This document shows positions 15,142 to 24,570 of a stretch of 64,000 nucleotides of DNA, piece by piece. The translations under genes were made by a program, and so were the position numbers. The notes beneath the pieces were generated by a model. That model was given only the letters and a program-made list of their open reading frames with translations, was not told where the DNA came from and made no database searches. Position 1 is the first letter of the stretch; each line of letters opens with the position of its first letter. This stretch comes from Cyclobacteriaceae bacterium (GTDB lineage: Bacteria > Bacteroidota > Bacteroidia > Cytophagales > Cyclobacteriaceae), in NCBI GenBank assembly GCA_019638275.1, contig JAHBUC010000005.1:1-64000 (forward strand). The letters are read 5' to 3'.

Positions 15142-18100
15142 ATGAGAAAAGTACTCCTGATACTGATGTTGCTTCAACAGATGTATGTGGCTGCGCAGAT
15201 CACCGTAGAGATCACTGGGCCAACCACGGCCAATGTTGGTGAAACAAAAAGTTATTCACTGATCTGGCGAGATGGGTTTTATCAGATAGACGCCCCTTGG
15301 GGAGGTACTCCATATTGGAATGCCATTGGTGGTACCGTGACTTTTGGAAATGCAAATGGAGGCAGCGTTCAATGGAACGCATCGGGCCCGCGCTCGGTGT
15401 TTTTTGAATACTACACCTGGAACGATTTTTATTATGATGATTTAATGGTTACCGTTAGCGGGAGTAGCGCACCCGCCACTCCAAATACCACCTTTACAAC
15501 AACTCAAAATTGTAATTCAACAACTGTTCAGCGCAACAGCAACCCACCGTCAGGTGTGGAATGGTATTGGCAAACATCAACAACAGGGACAAGTACATCT
15601 TTAGGGAGCGGTTCGTCCATAAACCGTACAACTTCTGGTAACTTATACTTAAGGGCACGGCAATCAACCTCACCTTTTACCTGGAGTACCTCATCACAGC
15701 ATGTTGGTAATATAACGGTTATCACCACGCCTCCTGCAGTTTCCGCCACTTCCACTAGCAATGATATTATATCCAATACGGGAGGTCAGGTAACAGTCTC
15801 AGTTAGTGCAGTCAGTGAAGCAACATCTTACAGGTGGTATACCGTAGCCTCAGGAGGAACGGCTATTGGGGGTGTAAGCGGAACAAGTTACAGTCCAACA
15901 CTAACACAAACAACTACCTATTATGTAGCATCAGTGAAAGGCAATTGTGCCAGCACCACACGCAGATCAGTTACGGCCGGTGTGCATCCTGCACCACAAG
16001 TAAGTTCAACTAATAATGGAGTGATTACCATGGGTACACCCGTGACCTTATCGCTGAATTACAGTTATGACACTTATCAATGGAAGAAAAATGGTACAAA
16101 TATCAGCGGAGCAACAAGTGCCACCTATCAAACAAATCAATCCGGAGATTATTCGGTGCAAGTGAGTAAAGGAACGGCAACAGGTGTTGTATCGGTGGCG
16201 AAGTTGATTGGTTCGGGTCCGTCAGGGCAGAACATGAATTACATTGTTTCGAATACGATCTTGAAAGCGGGTGTTACCGAGGCGGATATAGACACACTAG
16301 GCGTTAAATCCCTTTCGCAGACTATCCAGTATTTTGACGGACTGGGCAGGCCGATACAGTCGGTTGTCACACAAGGCTCACCGAATAAGAAAGATATTGT
16401 ACAGCCAGTATTATATGACCAGTTTGGTCGGGAAGCCCGAAAATACCTGCCGTATGTCGCCACAACAAATGATGGCTGGTATAAAGCTAACCCAGTTGGA
16501 ACAACCAACTATACGGGCTCACCTCACCACACGTTTTACACGGAAACCAATAGTTTGATCGCACGTGATGCGGCCCCGTATTCGGAGACAATATTCGAAC
16601 CGAGCCCACTCAACAGGGTAATCAAGCAAGGAGCACCGGGAACGACATGGCAACCGGATGGAACCCATAGCTATACCTCAAATGACCATACCATAAAAAT
16701 GGGATATGAATTCAATGCAGCCAATGAGGTATTGCTATGGACGTTTACCTATCCAACAGAAGAATACACCACTGCGGCTACCAACGCATTTGGAAAAGTA
16801 AATGCCGGGACCACGGCAGCACCGATCTACTACGCGGCCAATCAGCTTTATAAAAACCTGACGAAAGATGAACAGGGTAACCAAGTTGTGGAATATGTGG
16901 ATAAACAAGGGCGCACTGTGCTGAAGCGCGTGCAGGCTGTGGCAGGTAGTCATCCTACAACAGGAACTAACAAGGATGTTAATTATGCCAGTACGTATTA
17001 CATTTATGATGACTTTGGAAACTTAGTATGTGCTATTCAGCCGGAAGGCGTTAAAATCATTGATGATTACTTCAATGCAGATGGTAACGGCAAGGAAGTA
17101 TTTTTGAAGAAGTGGGCAACACGTTACCGTTGGGATAGTAGAAGAAGAATGACGCATGTGCAAAGCCCCGGAGTTGAGCCGATGTATAAAGTTTATGATA
17201 AGCGAGACAGACTTGTGATGTCGCAAGATGGAGAACAGCGTAAACTTAACAAATGGAGCTTCACTAAATACGATGCACTCAACAGGCCAATCATCAGTGG
17301 CATTTATGTGCATGATAATCCCATCAGTCAGGAACAAATTACTGCGCTAATAAGCACCACAAACTTTTATGACACCTACAATGGCAATTCTTCTTTTCAT
17401 GGTTACACCAACAATGTTTTTCCTACAGCGAATGCCGACAGTTCACCCCTGGAAATCTTAAGCGTTATGTATTACGATAACTACCTGTTCTGTGATGATT
17501 TAGCGGGAAGTGGATTTAACTATGGGGCTGGTGATTTAACCGGGCAAGCAGAAGCCTTTAACCGTGTAGTAGGATTGGTGACCGGAACGAGAATAAATGT
17601 ACAGGGCACGAATGACTTTATATGGAGTGTGAACTATTACGATGACAAGTGTCGAACCATACAGGCGATAACCCAAAACCATAAAGGCGGTTTTGACCGC
17701 GTGACTAACAAGGTTGATTTTGTGGGTAAAGTATTGGAGACAAAAACCACACATAGCAATAACTCGGCAACGCAAATAATCAAGAAGCGGATAGAGTACG
17801 ACCATGCAGGCAGACACTTGAAAACATGGCATAAGGTGAATAATGAAAATGAAATTTTATTAAGTGCTACGGAATACAATGAACTTGGGCAACCGGTTGT
17901 TAAAAAACTTCATTCGACTGATAATGGCGTGACGTTTAAGCAACATGTTGATTATAGGTACAACATACGCGGCTGGTTAACACGGATTAATAACAGTGAT
18001 TTAAATAACAATCCTGATGGCGGACCCCGCGATTACTTCGGCATGGAGATAGCCTACAATAATGATATTGGAGTTGGCACATCAGCACCGAGATACAATG

Positions 18101-20463
18101 GGTTAATTAGTGCAATGAAGTGGAGTACCAATTTAGGATTAGGCTTCAACGATGCACAGCTTGGAATTTTTGAGCCGACCGAACGCGGTTACAAGTTTAC
18201 GTATGATGCAATGGACAGGCTGACAGCATCCACGCACATTGAAAATACTACTGCATGGAACACATCATTATCATACCATGAAAACAATCTGACTTTTGAC
18301 CTGAACGGAAATATTAAAACGCTCAATCGAAAAGGTAAAGGAGGTTTTGATATGGACATACTGGATTATGTGTACAATGGCAACCAATTGTTAAAGGTTA
18401 TTGATACCGGGAACAAGCAGTTTGGATTTAAAGATGGTATACAAACCGGAGATGATTTTGCGTATGATGCCAGCGGGAATATGCACATGGATAAAAACAA
18501 AGACATCGATGAGAATGGCATCAAGTACAGCCACCTGAATCTTCCAATAGAAGTGCTTAAAGAAAATGGGGAGAAACTTATTAATCTGTATGATGGAACA
18601 GGAAGAAAGCTGAGCCAGTTAACATACGACTCAACAAATACTTTAATCAGTCGGATTGATTATGTTGGTGAGTTTTTTTATGAGAACGATACATTAAAAC
18701 ATATCTATCAGGAAGAAGGTCGCATTGTCCACACTAATAATGACTTTTTGTATGAATACCATTTGAAAGACCACCTAGGCAATATCCGCGTAACATTCAC
18801 AACAAATCTAGAGCAAGACGAATACATTGCAACACTTGAAACTAACAGTTCAGCGGAAGAACATGTCACTTTCTATCCAAGCTATGATAATGCTACAATT
18901 ATCAGCACAAGCTTATACAATCACACACCGGGGGGGACGAAATCCATCCGATTAAGTGCGGCCAGCCAAAATGAAATTATTGGTCTTGCTAAATCGTTAC
19001 GGGTTGTGCCCGGTGATACGGTGAAGTTGGAAGTGTATGCAAAATACACAACACCAACAGCAAACAACACCAATGTAGGCGCACTAATAGCCACAGCAAT
19101 AACCAGCGCATTTGGTGTCACTTCTTCTTCGGTTGGTGAAGCCGGAGAAATTTACCAGACACTAAACACCATGTTCAGCCCGGGGCCAGTACTTGGGCCG
19201 GATGATTGGGAAGATGCCAATGCACCTAAAGCCTTTTTGAATTATATTTTATTCGATGAAGATTTTCTGCCGTATGATTTTGGCTATGACCAAATTAGTA
19301 CAAATGCATTGGAAACTGGAAGCGGTGTGCCCCATGAAAAGCTTCAACTGAATGCGTTTGTTCGTAAGCCTGGCTATGTATACATCTATCTCAGCAACGA
19401 AAGTGATAAAATTGTTGACGTTTACTTCGATGACTTCAAAATCACTCACCAGCATTCGCCAGTACAGGAAGAAACTATGTACTATCCCTTTGGATTGATA
19501 GCAGAAAATTATGCACGTGAGGGAATGGTTGAGCAACGCCTGAAGTACAACGGTAAAGAGCAAATTAAAGAACTTGGTTTATCATGGGTTAACTATGGGT
19601 CAAGGCAATACATGCCTGACCTGGGAAGATGGACAACAATTGACCCGATGGCAGAGAAATATTTGGGTTTGTCGGCTTACAATTATGTGGCTAACGTTCC
19701 TACCATTGCCATTGACCCTACCGGAGAGGAAATAGTAATTATCGGTGATGACGATTATGTAAAGGCAGTGGTCAAAGTGTTGATGCAAATGGCCAGAACG
19801 AAAGACGGTGCAGCCACCATAAGCAAATTAGCGAGTGCGAAAGATTTTAGAGTGGTGATTAGCATGGGAGATGATAATTCGAGGGTAGTAGCAGGTGAAA
19901 GTATAGATGGTGTTAAATCTTCATACATTACTTTTGATCCCAATAAAGTACAAGAATTTGATGGGGTTAGAAATACCCCATATACAAGTCTAAGTCATGA
20001 AATCAGACACTCTGAGCAGGATTATGATGGTATGCAAGGGGAAGAAATAATAGACTCTAAAAAACCATTTAAGAATAGTGACTATCCCGCGGAAGCCAAT
20101 ACACTGGACTCCCGTGAGATTGATGCAGTTGACTATGAGAATAGTGTTCGCACAGCTAATGGATTGTCAGCAAGAAGGACATATGATGGTGTCGATGCAG
20201 CCAAGTCAAAGGATACTAAAACTTTTAGGGAAGGATACAATGTGGTTACTGGCAAATACACCATTAAGAACGATAAAAATTATCAGGGTAAGATGGCCGA
20301 TAACCCTGCTGAAGAGCAGGCCCGAATATTGAAGAATGTAAGGCAAGGTGGGCCAGCAGCAGATTACTCTATGAAAAATCAATATCACAAATCAGGAGTA
20401 AGTGATAAAAAAGGAACCAACTTTACTAAGACGAAAGGCAATGCAACAGTAATTTCTTACTAA
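15142..20463 (+). CDS. RHS polymorphic toxin with putative M91-type metallopeptidase tip
   Basis: This is a 1773-residue exported protein. Order: signal peptide (1-18); Ig/PKD-like beta modules to about 360; a DUF6443 module from about 365 (NYIVSNTILKAG... YFDGLGRPIQSVVTQGSP); RHS/YD repeats to about 1440; the RHS core end with YYPFGL, YNGKE and LGRWTTIDPMAE; then DPTG at about 1525-1528 marking the junction to the variable tip. The tip (about 1530-1773) carries HEIRH at 1619-1623 and EIDAVDYEN at 1659-1667, the pattern of M91 (NleD-like) zinc peptidases, with E1659 as a possible third ligand. The shell should encapsulate the tip. No type IX sorting domain is seen at the C terminus, so the delivery route is open. 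Confidence 0.85.
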   Translation: MRKVLLILMLLQQMYVAAQITVEITGPTTANVGETKSYSLIWRDGFYQIDAPWGGTPYWNAIGGTVTFGNANGGSVQWNASGPRSVFFEYYTWNDFYYDDLMVTVSGSSAPATPNTTFTTTQNCNSTTVQRNSNPPSGVEWYWQTSTTGTSTSLGSGSSINRTTSGNLYLRARQSTSPFTWSTSSQHVGNITVITTPPAVSATSTSNDIISNTGGQVTVSVSAVSEATSYRWYTVASGGTAIGGVSGTSYSPTLTQTTTYYVASVKGNCASTTRRSVTAGVHPAPQVSSTNNGVITMGTPVTLSLNYSYDTYQWKKNGTNISGATSATYQTNQSGDYSVQVSKGTATGVVSVAKLIGSGPSGQNMNYIVSNTILKAGVTEADIDTLGVKSLSQTIQYFDGLGRPIQSVVTQGSPNKKDIVQPVLYDQFGREARKYLPYVATTNDGWYKANPVGTTNYTGSPHHTFYTETNSLIARDAAPYSETIFEPSPLNRVIKQGAPGTTWQPDGTHSYTSNDHTIKMGYEFNAANEVLLWTFTYPTEEYTTAATNAFGKVNAGTTAAPIYYAANQLYKNLTKDEQGNQVVEYVDKQGRTVLKRVQAVAGSHPTTGTNKDVNYASTYYIYDDFGNLVCAIQPEGVKIIDDYFNADGNGKEVFLKKWATRYRWDSRRRMTHVQSPGVEPMYKVYDKRDRLVMSQDGEQRKLNKWSFTKYDALNRPIISGIYVHDNPISQEQITALISTTNFYDTYNGNSSFHGYTNNVFPTANADSSPLEILSVMYYDNYLFCDDLAGSGFNYGAGDLTGQAEAFNRVVGLVTGTRINVQGTNDFIWSVNYYDDKCRTIQAITQNHKGGFDRVTNKVDFVGKVLETKTTHSNNSATQIIKKRIEYDHAGRHLKTWHKVNNENEILLSATEYNELGQPVVKKLHSTDNGVTFKQHVDYRYNIRGWLTRINNSDLNNNPDGGPRDYFGMEIAYNNDIGVGTSAPRYNGLISAMKWSTNLGLGFNDAQLGIFEPTERGYKFTYDAMDRLTASTHIENTTAWNTSLSYHENNLTFDLNGNIKTLNRKGKGGFDMDILDYVYNGNQLLKVIDTGNKQFGFKDGIQTGDDFAYDASGNMHMDKNKDIDENGIKYSHLNLPIEVLKENGEKLINLYDGTGRKLSQLTYDSTNTLISRIDYVGEFFYENDTLKHIYQEEGRIVHTNNDFLYEYHLKDHLGNIRVTFTTNLEQDEYIATLETNSSAEEHVTFYPSYDNATIISTSLYNHTPGGTKSIRLSAASQNEIIGLAKSLRVVPGDTVKLEVYAKYTTPTANNTNVGALIATAITSAFGVTSSSVGEAGEIYQTLNTMFSPGPVLGPDDWEDANAPKAFLNYILFDEDFLPYDFGYDQISTNALETGSGVPHEKLQLNAFVRKPGYVYIYLSNESDKIVDVYFDDFKITHQHSPVQEETMYYPFGLIAENYAREGMVEQRLKYNGKEQIKELGLSWVNYGSRQYMPDLGRWTTIDPMAEKYLGLSAYNYVANVPTIAIDPTGEEIVIIGDDDYVKAVVKVLMQMARTKDGAATISKLASAKDFRVVISMGDDNSRVVAGESIDGVKSSYITFDPNKVQEFDGVRNTPYTSLSHEIRHSEQDYDGMQGEEIIDSKKPFKNSDYPAEANTLDSREIDAVDYENSVRTANGLSARRTYDGVDAAKSKDTKTFREGYNVVTGKYTIKNDKNYQGKMADNPAEEQARILKNVRQGGPAADYSMKNQYHKSGVSDKKGTNFTKTKGNATVISY

Positions 20464-20476
20464 AATTTAATTTATT

Positions 20477-21037
20477 ATGAATCTTAAAAAGAGAAAGGTA
20501 ATAGTATTCAAAATTTTTGTTAGTGTACTTATTGCAATTATTACCTTCTTGGGTTGTTCGACAAAAGAAAATGATTATGTACAAACATTAAAGGTTGATG
20601 AGAATTTGAAAGACACACTCCGGGTAATTTTGCATGAAGGACAATTAAAAAGTGAAAAAACTGGTTATGAGCTGAATACATCACCGCAATACTATCGGGT
20701 AAACTGGGTAATAAAAAACTCAACAAGCTCTGACTTGGAAAGCTTAATTCAATCAGAAAATGGAATGCTTAAAGCTATTGGGTTCAAAGGACTTTATAGA
20801 AGGCAGGAGAAGAATTGGTACAACCACCTAATAAACATTATGTCGGACACTACATCCTATCTTTATTATAAGGAAGGTAGCTTGGGAGAAACAATGAAGG
20901 TGTCAGAATTCTGTTTAAGAAAGGTTATTCACTATGAAATACTTGACTCCAGTAGTCCGGTTATCAACAGTGAGCAGAGGAAAGAGATTAATGACTTGAT
21001 TGTTAGGTACAACTTGAAAGTTAGGATACGAGAATAG
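20477..21037 (+). CDS. Lipoprotein, candidate immunity protein for the RHS toxin
   Basis: This is a 186-residue predicted lipoprotein, with a basic N terminus, a hydrophobic stretch and the lipobox FLGCS. It starts 13 bp after the toxin stop, the usual position for the cognate immunity gene. The sequence matches no family I know. A periplasmic or membrane-anchored immunity protein would fit a toxin that reaches the periplasm. The role is inferred from position only. Confidence 0.7.
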   Translation: MNLKKRKVIVFKIFVSVLIAIITFLGCSTKENDYVQTLKVDENLKDTLRVILHEGQLKSEKTGYELNTSPQYYRVNWVIKNSTSSDLESLIQSENGMLKAIGFKGLYRRQEKNWYNHLINIMSDTTSYLYYKEGSLGETMKVSEFCLRKVIHYEILDSSSPVINSEQRKEINDLIVRYNLKVRIRE

Positions 21038-21437
21038 AAGAGGGGTTAAGTGAACAGATAGTGGGCATCCAACTGGTGGGCGATAAACTTACGCGCACAG
21101 CGGCCAGCAGCAGTTGGGACGCTCCCGGTGCTGCATCAACAGAAACCCTTGCAGCAGACGGCTGGTTAGAGTTTGTTGTGCCGGTAACGAACAAACTGCT
21201 TGGCTTTGGCTTCTCTACTTCCAACACAAACAATAATTGGACAACTATCAAATACTGTTTTTACATCAACAGCAATGCTACGTTCCAGGTAAGGGAAAAG
21301 GGAGCAGCACCAACCTGTTAGGTTCGGCACAGGCCTACAGTGCGGGCGATGTTTTCCGCATAGAAAGAAAGCAGGGACAAATACTGTACTACAAAAACGG
21401 TGTATTGCTCCTTTATTCCCCGCAGAGTGTCCTGTAA
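21038..21437 (+). pseudogene. Frameshifted remnant of a secreted RHS-type N-terminal module
   Basis: Two overlapping frames together encode one module. The first (to 21321) reads LVGDKLTRTAASSSWDAPGAAS... GWLEFVVPV. The second (to 21437) continues after a shift near 21310 with LLGSAQAYSAGDVFRIERKQG and ILYYKNGVLLLYSP. This pattern is common in N-terminal domains of Bacteroidota RHS and adhesin-like proteins. The fragment begins right after the lipoprotein stop and ends at a strong hairpin, so it is probably left over from an earlier RHS gene exchange. Confidence 0.65.
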
Positions 21438-21453
21438 GGCACTCTGCGGGGAA
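21416..21453. terminator. 14-bp perfect hairpin closing the RHS cluster
   Basis: TTCCCCGCAGAGTG (21416-21429) and CACTCTGCGGGGAA (21440-21453) pair perfectly around a 10-nt loop. There is no run of T after it, so it may stop transcription through stem strength, act in both directions, or mark a former recombination border. Confidence 0.5.
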
Positions 21454-21539
21454 TATGTCTACTCATTAAACTACTGATAATCAGTTAGTAATAAGTTAAA
21501 TTATCCGCTTTTTGAATCGAAAATTCTTACTTTTAAAAG

Positions 21540-22970
21540 GTGAAAAAGGCAGTTTTAATTACAACATTTTTAGCGTCTTGTGCCTCATTATTCGCACAAC
21601 CCGTGGATACGTTGTTACAAGCAATACAACCAGTTGATTCACTCTACTCCACTCAACTTCAAACACTTGATTCCCTTCAGCAACAAACTGAAATTCAATG
21701 CCAGGCTATCATGAGCGAATACGACTCCATCAACAGTACGTACTCCAAAATTACAAACGATCTTCAAAACCGTATTGATAGCCTGAGCAATATGGGTCAA
21801 CCCATTGAAACCCTTGCTTCAAAGCTGGATAGCATAAACAGCGCTAAGGAAGAAAGGCTTTTTGCAATAAGGCAGAAGGCAGAAAGTGTAAAGCAAAAGA
21901 CTAAAGAGAAAATCGATGGGCTTAATCTGCCCAAAGAAATAAGCGGAGAAGTGAGCAAATACACTGCTGCTCTTGATCAGTTGGATGTTTCTTTACCTTC
22001 CTCAGAATTCAATATTCCTCAAATAAACCTGAAAGAAATTCCCAATCTGTCTTTGCCAAATCTCAATAACCCGTTATCCGCAGAATTGGGCAAGCTCAAC
22101 ATCCCTGAAATCAACACCAACCTTGGTGAAGTAACGGATAAGATCTCCGCAATCCAACAAGAATTGCCGGAGACGCCAAAAGTAGAAGATATAGCCGCCA
22201 AAGCCGAAGAGAAAGCAACCGAGCTGGCATCAGAAAAAATGGGTGATATAGCAGGCGCGCCTGAGTTGCCTGCCAGCGAGGAGCAAGCCAAAGAAATGCT
22301 GGTGACGGAAGCCAAGAGGCAAGCTATCGATCATTTTGCCGGCAAGCAGGATAAACTGCAGGCCGCTATGGATCAGATGAGCAAGTACAAACAGCGCTAC
22401 TCCAATGTGCAAAGCATAAAAGACTTGCCAAAGAAACTCCCCGATGAAATGCACGACAAACCCTTACGTGAGCGTCTTGTTCCTGGTTTGTCCATTCAAA
22501 TCCAAAAGCGCAACGATTGGTGGTTTAATTTCAATCCCTATTTGGGCTACCGTTTTACGGGTCGCATTACAGCTGGCCTTGGTTGGAACCATCGCATAGC
22601 CTTCAACTTTGACAAAGGCGAGTTTAACCCGGACATGTACCTCTACGGCCCCCGGTCTTATGGCGAATTCAGAATCAAGAAAGGCTTCTCTGGTCGCCTG
22701 GAAGTAGAGGTCATGAACACCCCTGTCCGCATTCCTCCCTCACAGGATTTCGCAACGCAAGAGTGGGTATGGAGCGCCATGGCCGGCTTGAAGAAGGAAT
22801 ATCGCATTTCAAAATCATTACGCGGTAATGCCCAGGTGCTTTATAATCTGTTTAATCCGCATTACAAAAGCCCTTATACGGATAGATTGAATATGCGGAT
22901 TGGGATAGAATATAAAATATCTGGAAGAAAAACTCCGAAGGCAAATAAGGGCACAAATCTGGAAAAGTAG
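21540..22970 (+). CDS. Outer-membrane protein with periplasmic coiled coil
   Basis: This is a 476-residue protein with a GTG start and a signal peptide (MKKAVLITTFLASCASLFAQ). Residues 25-150 form heptads typical of coiled coil. A long Leu/Ile/Pro-rich linker follows, with repeated NLSLPNL, LNIPEI type segments. The last 170 residues form a beta-barrel-like part (WWFNFNPYLGYRFTGRITAGLGWNHRIAF) ending in LNMRIGIEYKI. Genes of this layout are frequent next to RHS clusters in Bacteroidota and may help export or anchor them, but this is only inferred from context. Confidence 0.75.
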   Translation: MKKAVLITTFLASCASLFAQPVDTLLQAIQPVDSLYSTQLQTLDSLQQQTEIQCQAIMSEYDSINSTYSKITNDLQNRIDSLSNMGQPIETLASKLDSINSAKEERLFAIRQKAESVKQKTKEKIDGLNLPKEISGEVSKYTAALDQLDVSLPSSEFNIPQINLKEIPNLSLPNLNNPLSAELGKLNIPEINTNLGEVTDKISAIQQELPETPKVEDIAAKAEEKATELASEKMGDIAGAPELPASEEQAKEMLVTEAKRQAIDHFAGKQDKLQAAMDQMSKYKQRYSNVQSIKDLPKKLPDEMHDKPLRERLVPGLSIQIQKRNDWWFNFNPYLGYRFTGRITAGLGWNHRIAFNFDKGEFNPDMYLYGPRSYGEFRIKKGFSGRLEVEVMNTPVRIPPSQDFATQEWVWSAMAGLKKEYRISKSLRGNAQVLYNLFNPHYKSPYTDRLNMRIGIEYKISGRKTPKANKGTNLEK

Positions 22971-23148
22971 TGTCGTTTGAAAGCTTAAATGATAAATTCT
23001 ACCCTGACACGTTTCAAACACTTTAGGTCAATCTTCTTATCCTTTCAGTTATCTCAATTTCCCCTGTAACTAATTGATATAGAGATGATAAGGACTTAAG
23101 GGTTGGAATTATTGTGTTTGAATTCTTTACTAATGAGAGCACTTGATG

Positions 23149-23182
23149 GGACAGCTTGAGCAATTCGGGCTGTCCTTTTTTT
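23149..23182 (+). terminator. Rho-independent terminator
   Basis: GGACAGC (23149-23155) pairs with GCTGTCC (23169-23175) and is followed by TTTTTTT (23176-23182). It lies 178 bp after the outer-membrane protein gene. Confidence 0.75.
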
Positions 23183-23312
23183 ATACCCCTGGTTCATCCG
23201 GTTGCGGGATGTGACCCTCATTTCTGAAAAGTTTTGTCTCCCACATTTTTACCCGTCCGGTACTTGGTTTACTGCGCCAATGTGCTTCTGACTAAGTTTT
23301 AAAAAATTCAAT

Positions 23313-23333
23313 GTATAGGAGTTACTCCTATAC
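23313..23333. promoter_or_regulatory. Perfect palindrome upstream of the lipoprotein/kinase operon
   Basis: GTATAGGAGT (23313-23322) and ACTCCTATAC (23324-23333) are exact inverted repeats around one T, 89 bp before the lipoprotein ATG. It lacks a T run and is not near a gene end, so it is an operator rather than a terminator. Related copies are at 11038-11058 and 25982-26002. Confidence 0.65.
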
Positions 23334-23422
23334 GACAGCCATGCTACATACCTGACATACAACCTTTGCCTGCAGAAAAGGGATGGTCCCTTTCGTAGTC
23401 AACCAAAAAAACTTTAACTATA

Positions 23423-23899
23423 ATGAAACGCAACACCCCAATCCAATTGCTGGTATTGATTCTTGCTTTCTTTGCCTCATGCGAAGAGCAAATGAGTGAC
23501 GAGAGACCAATTGAATTTAAGAATGAAGGCAAAAGCAGCGCTAACGAGCGACTGGTAACCGATTATCGGTTTGATGGCAAAGAAGGCGATGCTATTGATT
23601 TTGCCGTTGCCCGCAAATGGGTAAACAATTACCAGGAGAAAAATGCAAGTGGGAACAAAGCACATTTTTTTGGATATGAAATTTTAAAGGAAATTTTATC
23701 ACTCGAAGGATGCGTGGGTATCCGGATGTATTATGCATTGGACGATGCAGGTGGCAGACAAATTATCCTGGTGGGTGTAGATGAAAAGGGAAATAATATC
23801 GTTCCGAACGAAAATGGCCGTACGGCTGAAGAAGGTATTACAGCTGATGCGTCATATCCATGCCCTACACATTGCCCTGGTAATGGTACTTCTTTGTAA
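23423..23899 (+). CDS. Small lipoprotein upstream of a two-component system
   Basis: This is a 158-residue predicted lipoprotein (lipobox FFASCEE). The mature part has a conserved-looking helix (VARKWVNNYQEKN), a strand block (GCVGIRMYYALDDAGGRQIILVGVDEKGNNI) and a Cys-rich tail (YPCPTHCPGNG). No family is assigned. It precedes the membrane protein by 29 bp and heads the putative operon of kinase and regulator, so it may be a sensor partner or a target of the system. Confidence 0.75.
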   Translation: MKRNTPIQLLVLILAFFASCEEQMSDERPIEFKNEGKSSANERLVTDYRFDGKEGDAIDFAVARKWVNNYQEKNASGNKAHFFGYEILKEILSLEGCVGIRMYYALDDAGGRQIILVGVDEKGNNIVPNENGRTAEEGITADASYPCPTHCPGNGTSL

Positions 23900-23928
23900 T
23901 TTACCAATCGATAAAAAAACTTAGGCAA

Positions 23929-24570
23929 TTGAAATTTATTCTTTTAGATCATATTTCTTCGTTTTCAGTTTTAATTCCACTTTTTCTGGGATTGAGTCAG
24001 TGGAAAAGGCTAAGTATAGGATTGAAGTTTGTAGCAATTATGCTGATTTGTTCGGCATTAGCTGACGGTCTATCATATTATTTTGTTTCTAACAACCTCA
24101 ACTCCTGGCCCATAGTGAACATTTATTTTATGGTCCAATTTGCATTACTGTACTTAGTCTTTTCCTATAACTCTAGTAACAAATACATCAGGGTTTTTTT
24201 CTTGGGGTTTATCTTGTTTTGCCTGATAAATTATTTTGTTATTCAATCTCCATTTAAGTTTAATTCAACAAGCTCTTATTTGGGGGCTCTCTTCATGCTG
24301 CTGCTGGCCTTGTTCTATCTTTATCGGCTTTTCAGGGAACTGCCGGTTGAACGTGTTCAAGACTTGCCTATGCTCTGGATAGCTTTTGCCATATTGATTT
24401 ATTTTGGAGGTACATTATTTCTTTTCCTATTCAATAATTACTTAATAACTAACGAGCCAGGAACTCATAGCGTAATATGGATTCTACATAATATGCTGAA
24501 TGTTGCGAAAAATGTATTTTTATCCATCGCATTATGGAAGCATTACAAGCAGAGAACATCACCTGGATAA
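23929..24570 (+). CDS. Multi-pass membrane protein preceding the histidine kinase
   Basis: This is a 213-residue integral membrane protein with about six hydrophobic segments and almost no soluble part. It begins with TTG (MKFILLDHISSFSVLIPLFLGLSQ), since no ATG fits the N terminus. It overlaps the kinase gene by 37 bp. The kinase itself has a single membrane segment and no sensor domain, so this protein is a good candidate for the signal-sensing subunit. Confidence 0.8.
   Translation: MKFILLDHISSFSVLIPLFLGLSQWKRLSIGLKFVAIMLICSALADGLSYYFVSNNLNSWPIVNIYFMVQFALLYLVFSYNSSNKYIRVFFLGFILFCLINYFVIQSPFKFNSTSSYLGALFMLLLALFYLYRLFRELPVERVQDLPMLWIAFAILIYFGGTLFLFLFNNYLITNEPGTHSVIWILHNMLNVAKNVFLSIALWKHYKQRTSPG

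Larger units (their letters stand above)
22971..23422. other. Intergenic region before the signalling cluster
   Basis: No gene is seen in these 452 bp. They hold a terminator (23149-23182) for upstream transcription and a perfect regulatory palindrome (23313-23333) before the lipoprotein gene. The remaining sequence shows no conserved reading frame. Confidence 0.5.

Noticed and set aside
23313..23333. Palindrome considered as a terminator
   Set aside because: No T run follows, and two similar copies also lie upstream of genes rather than after them.
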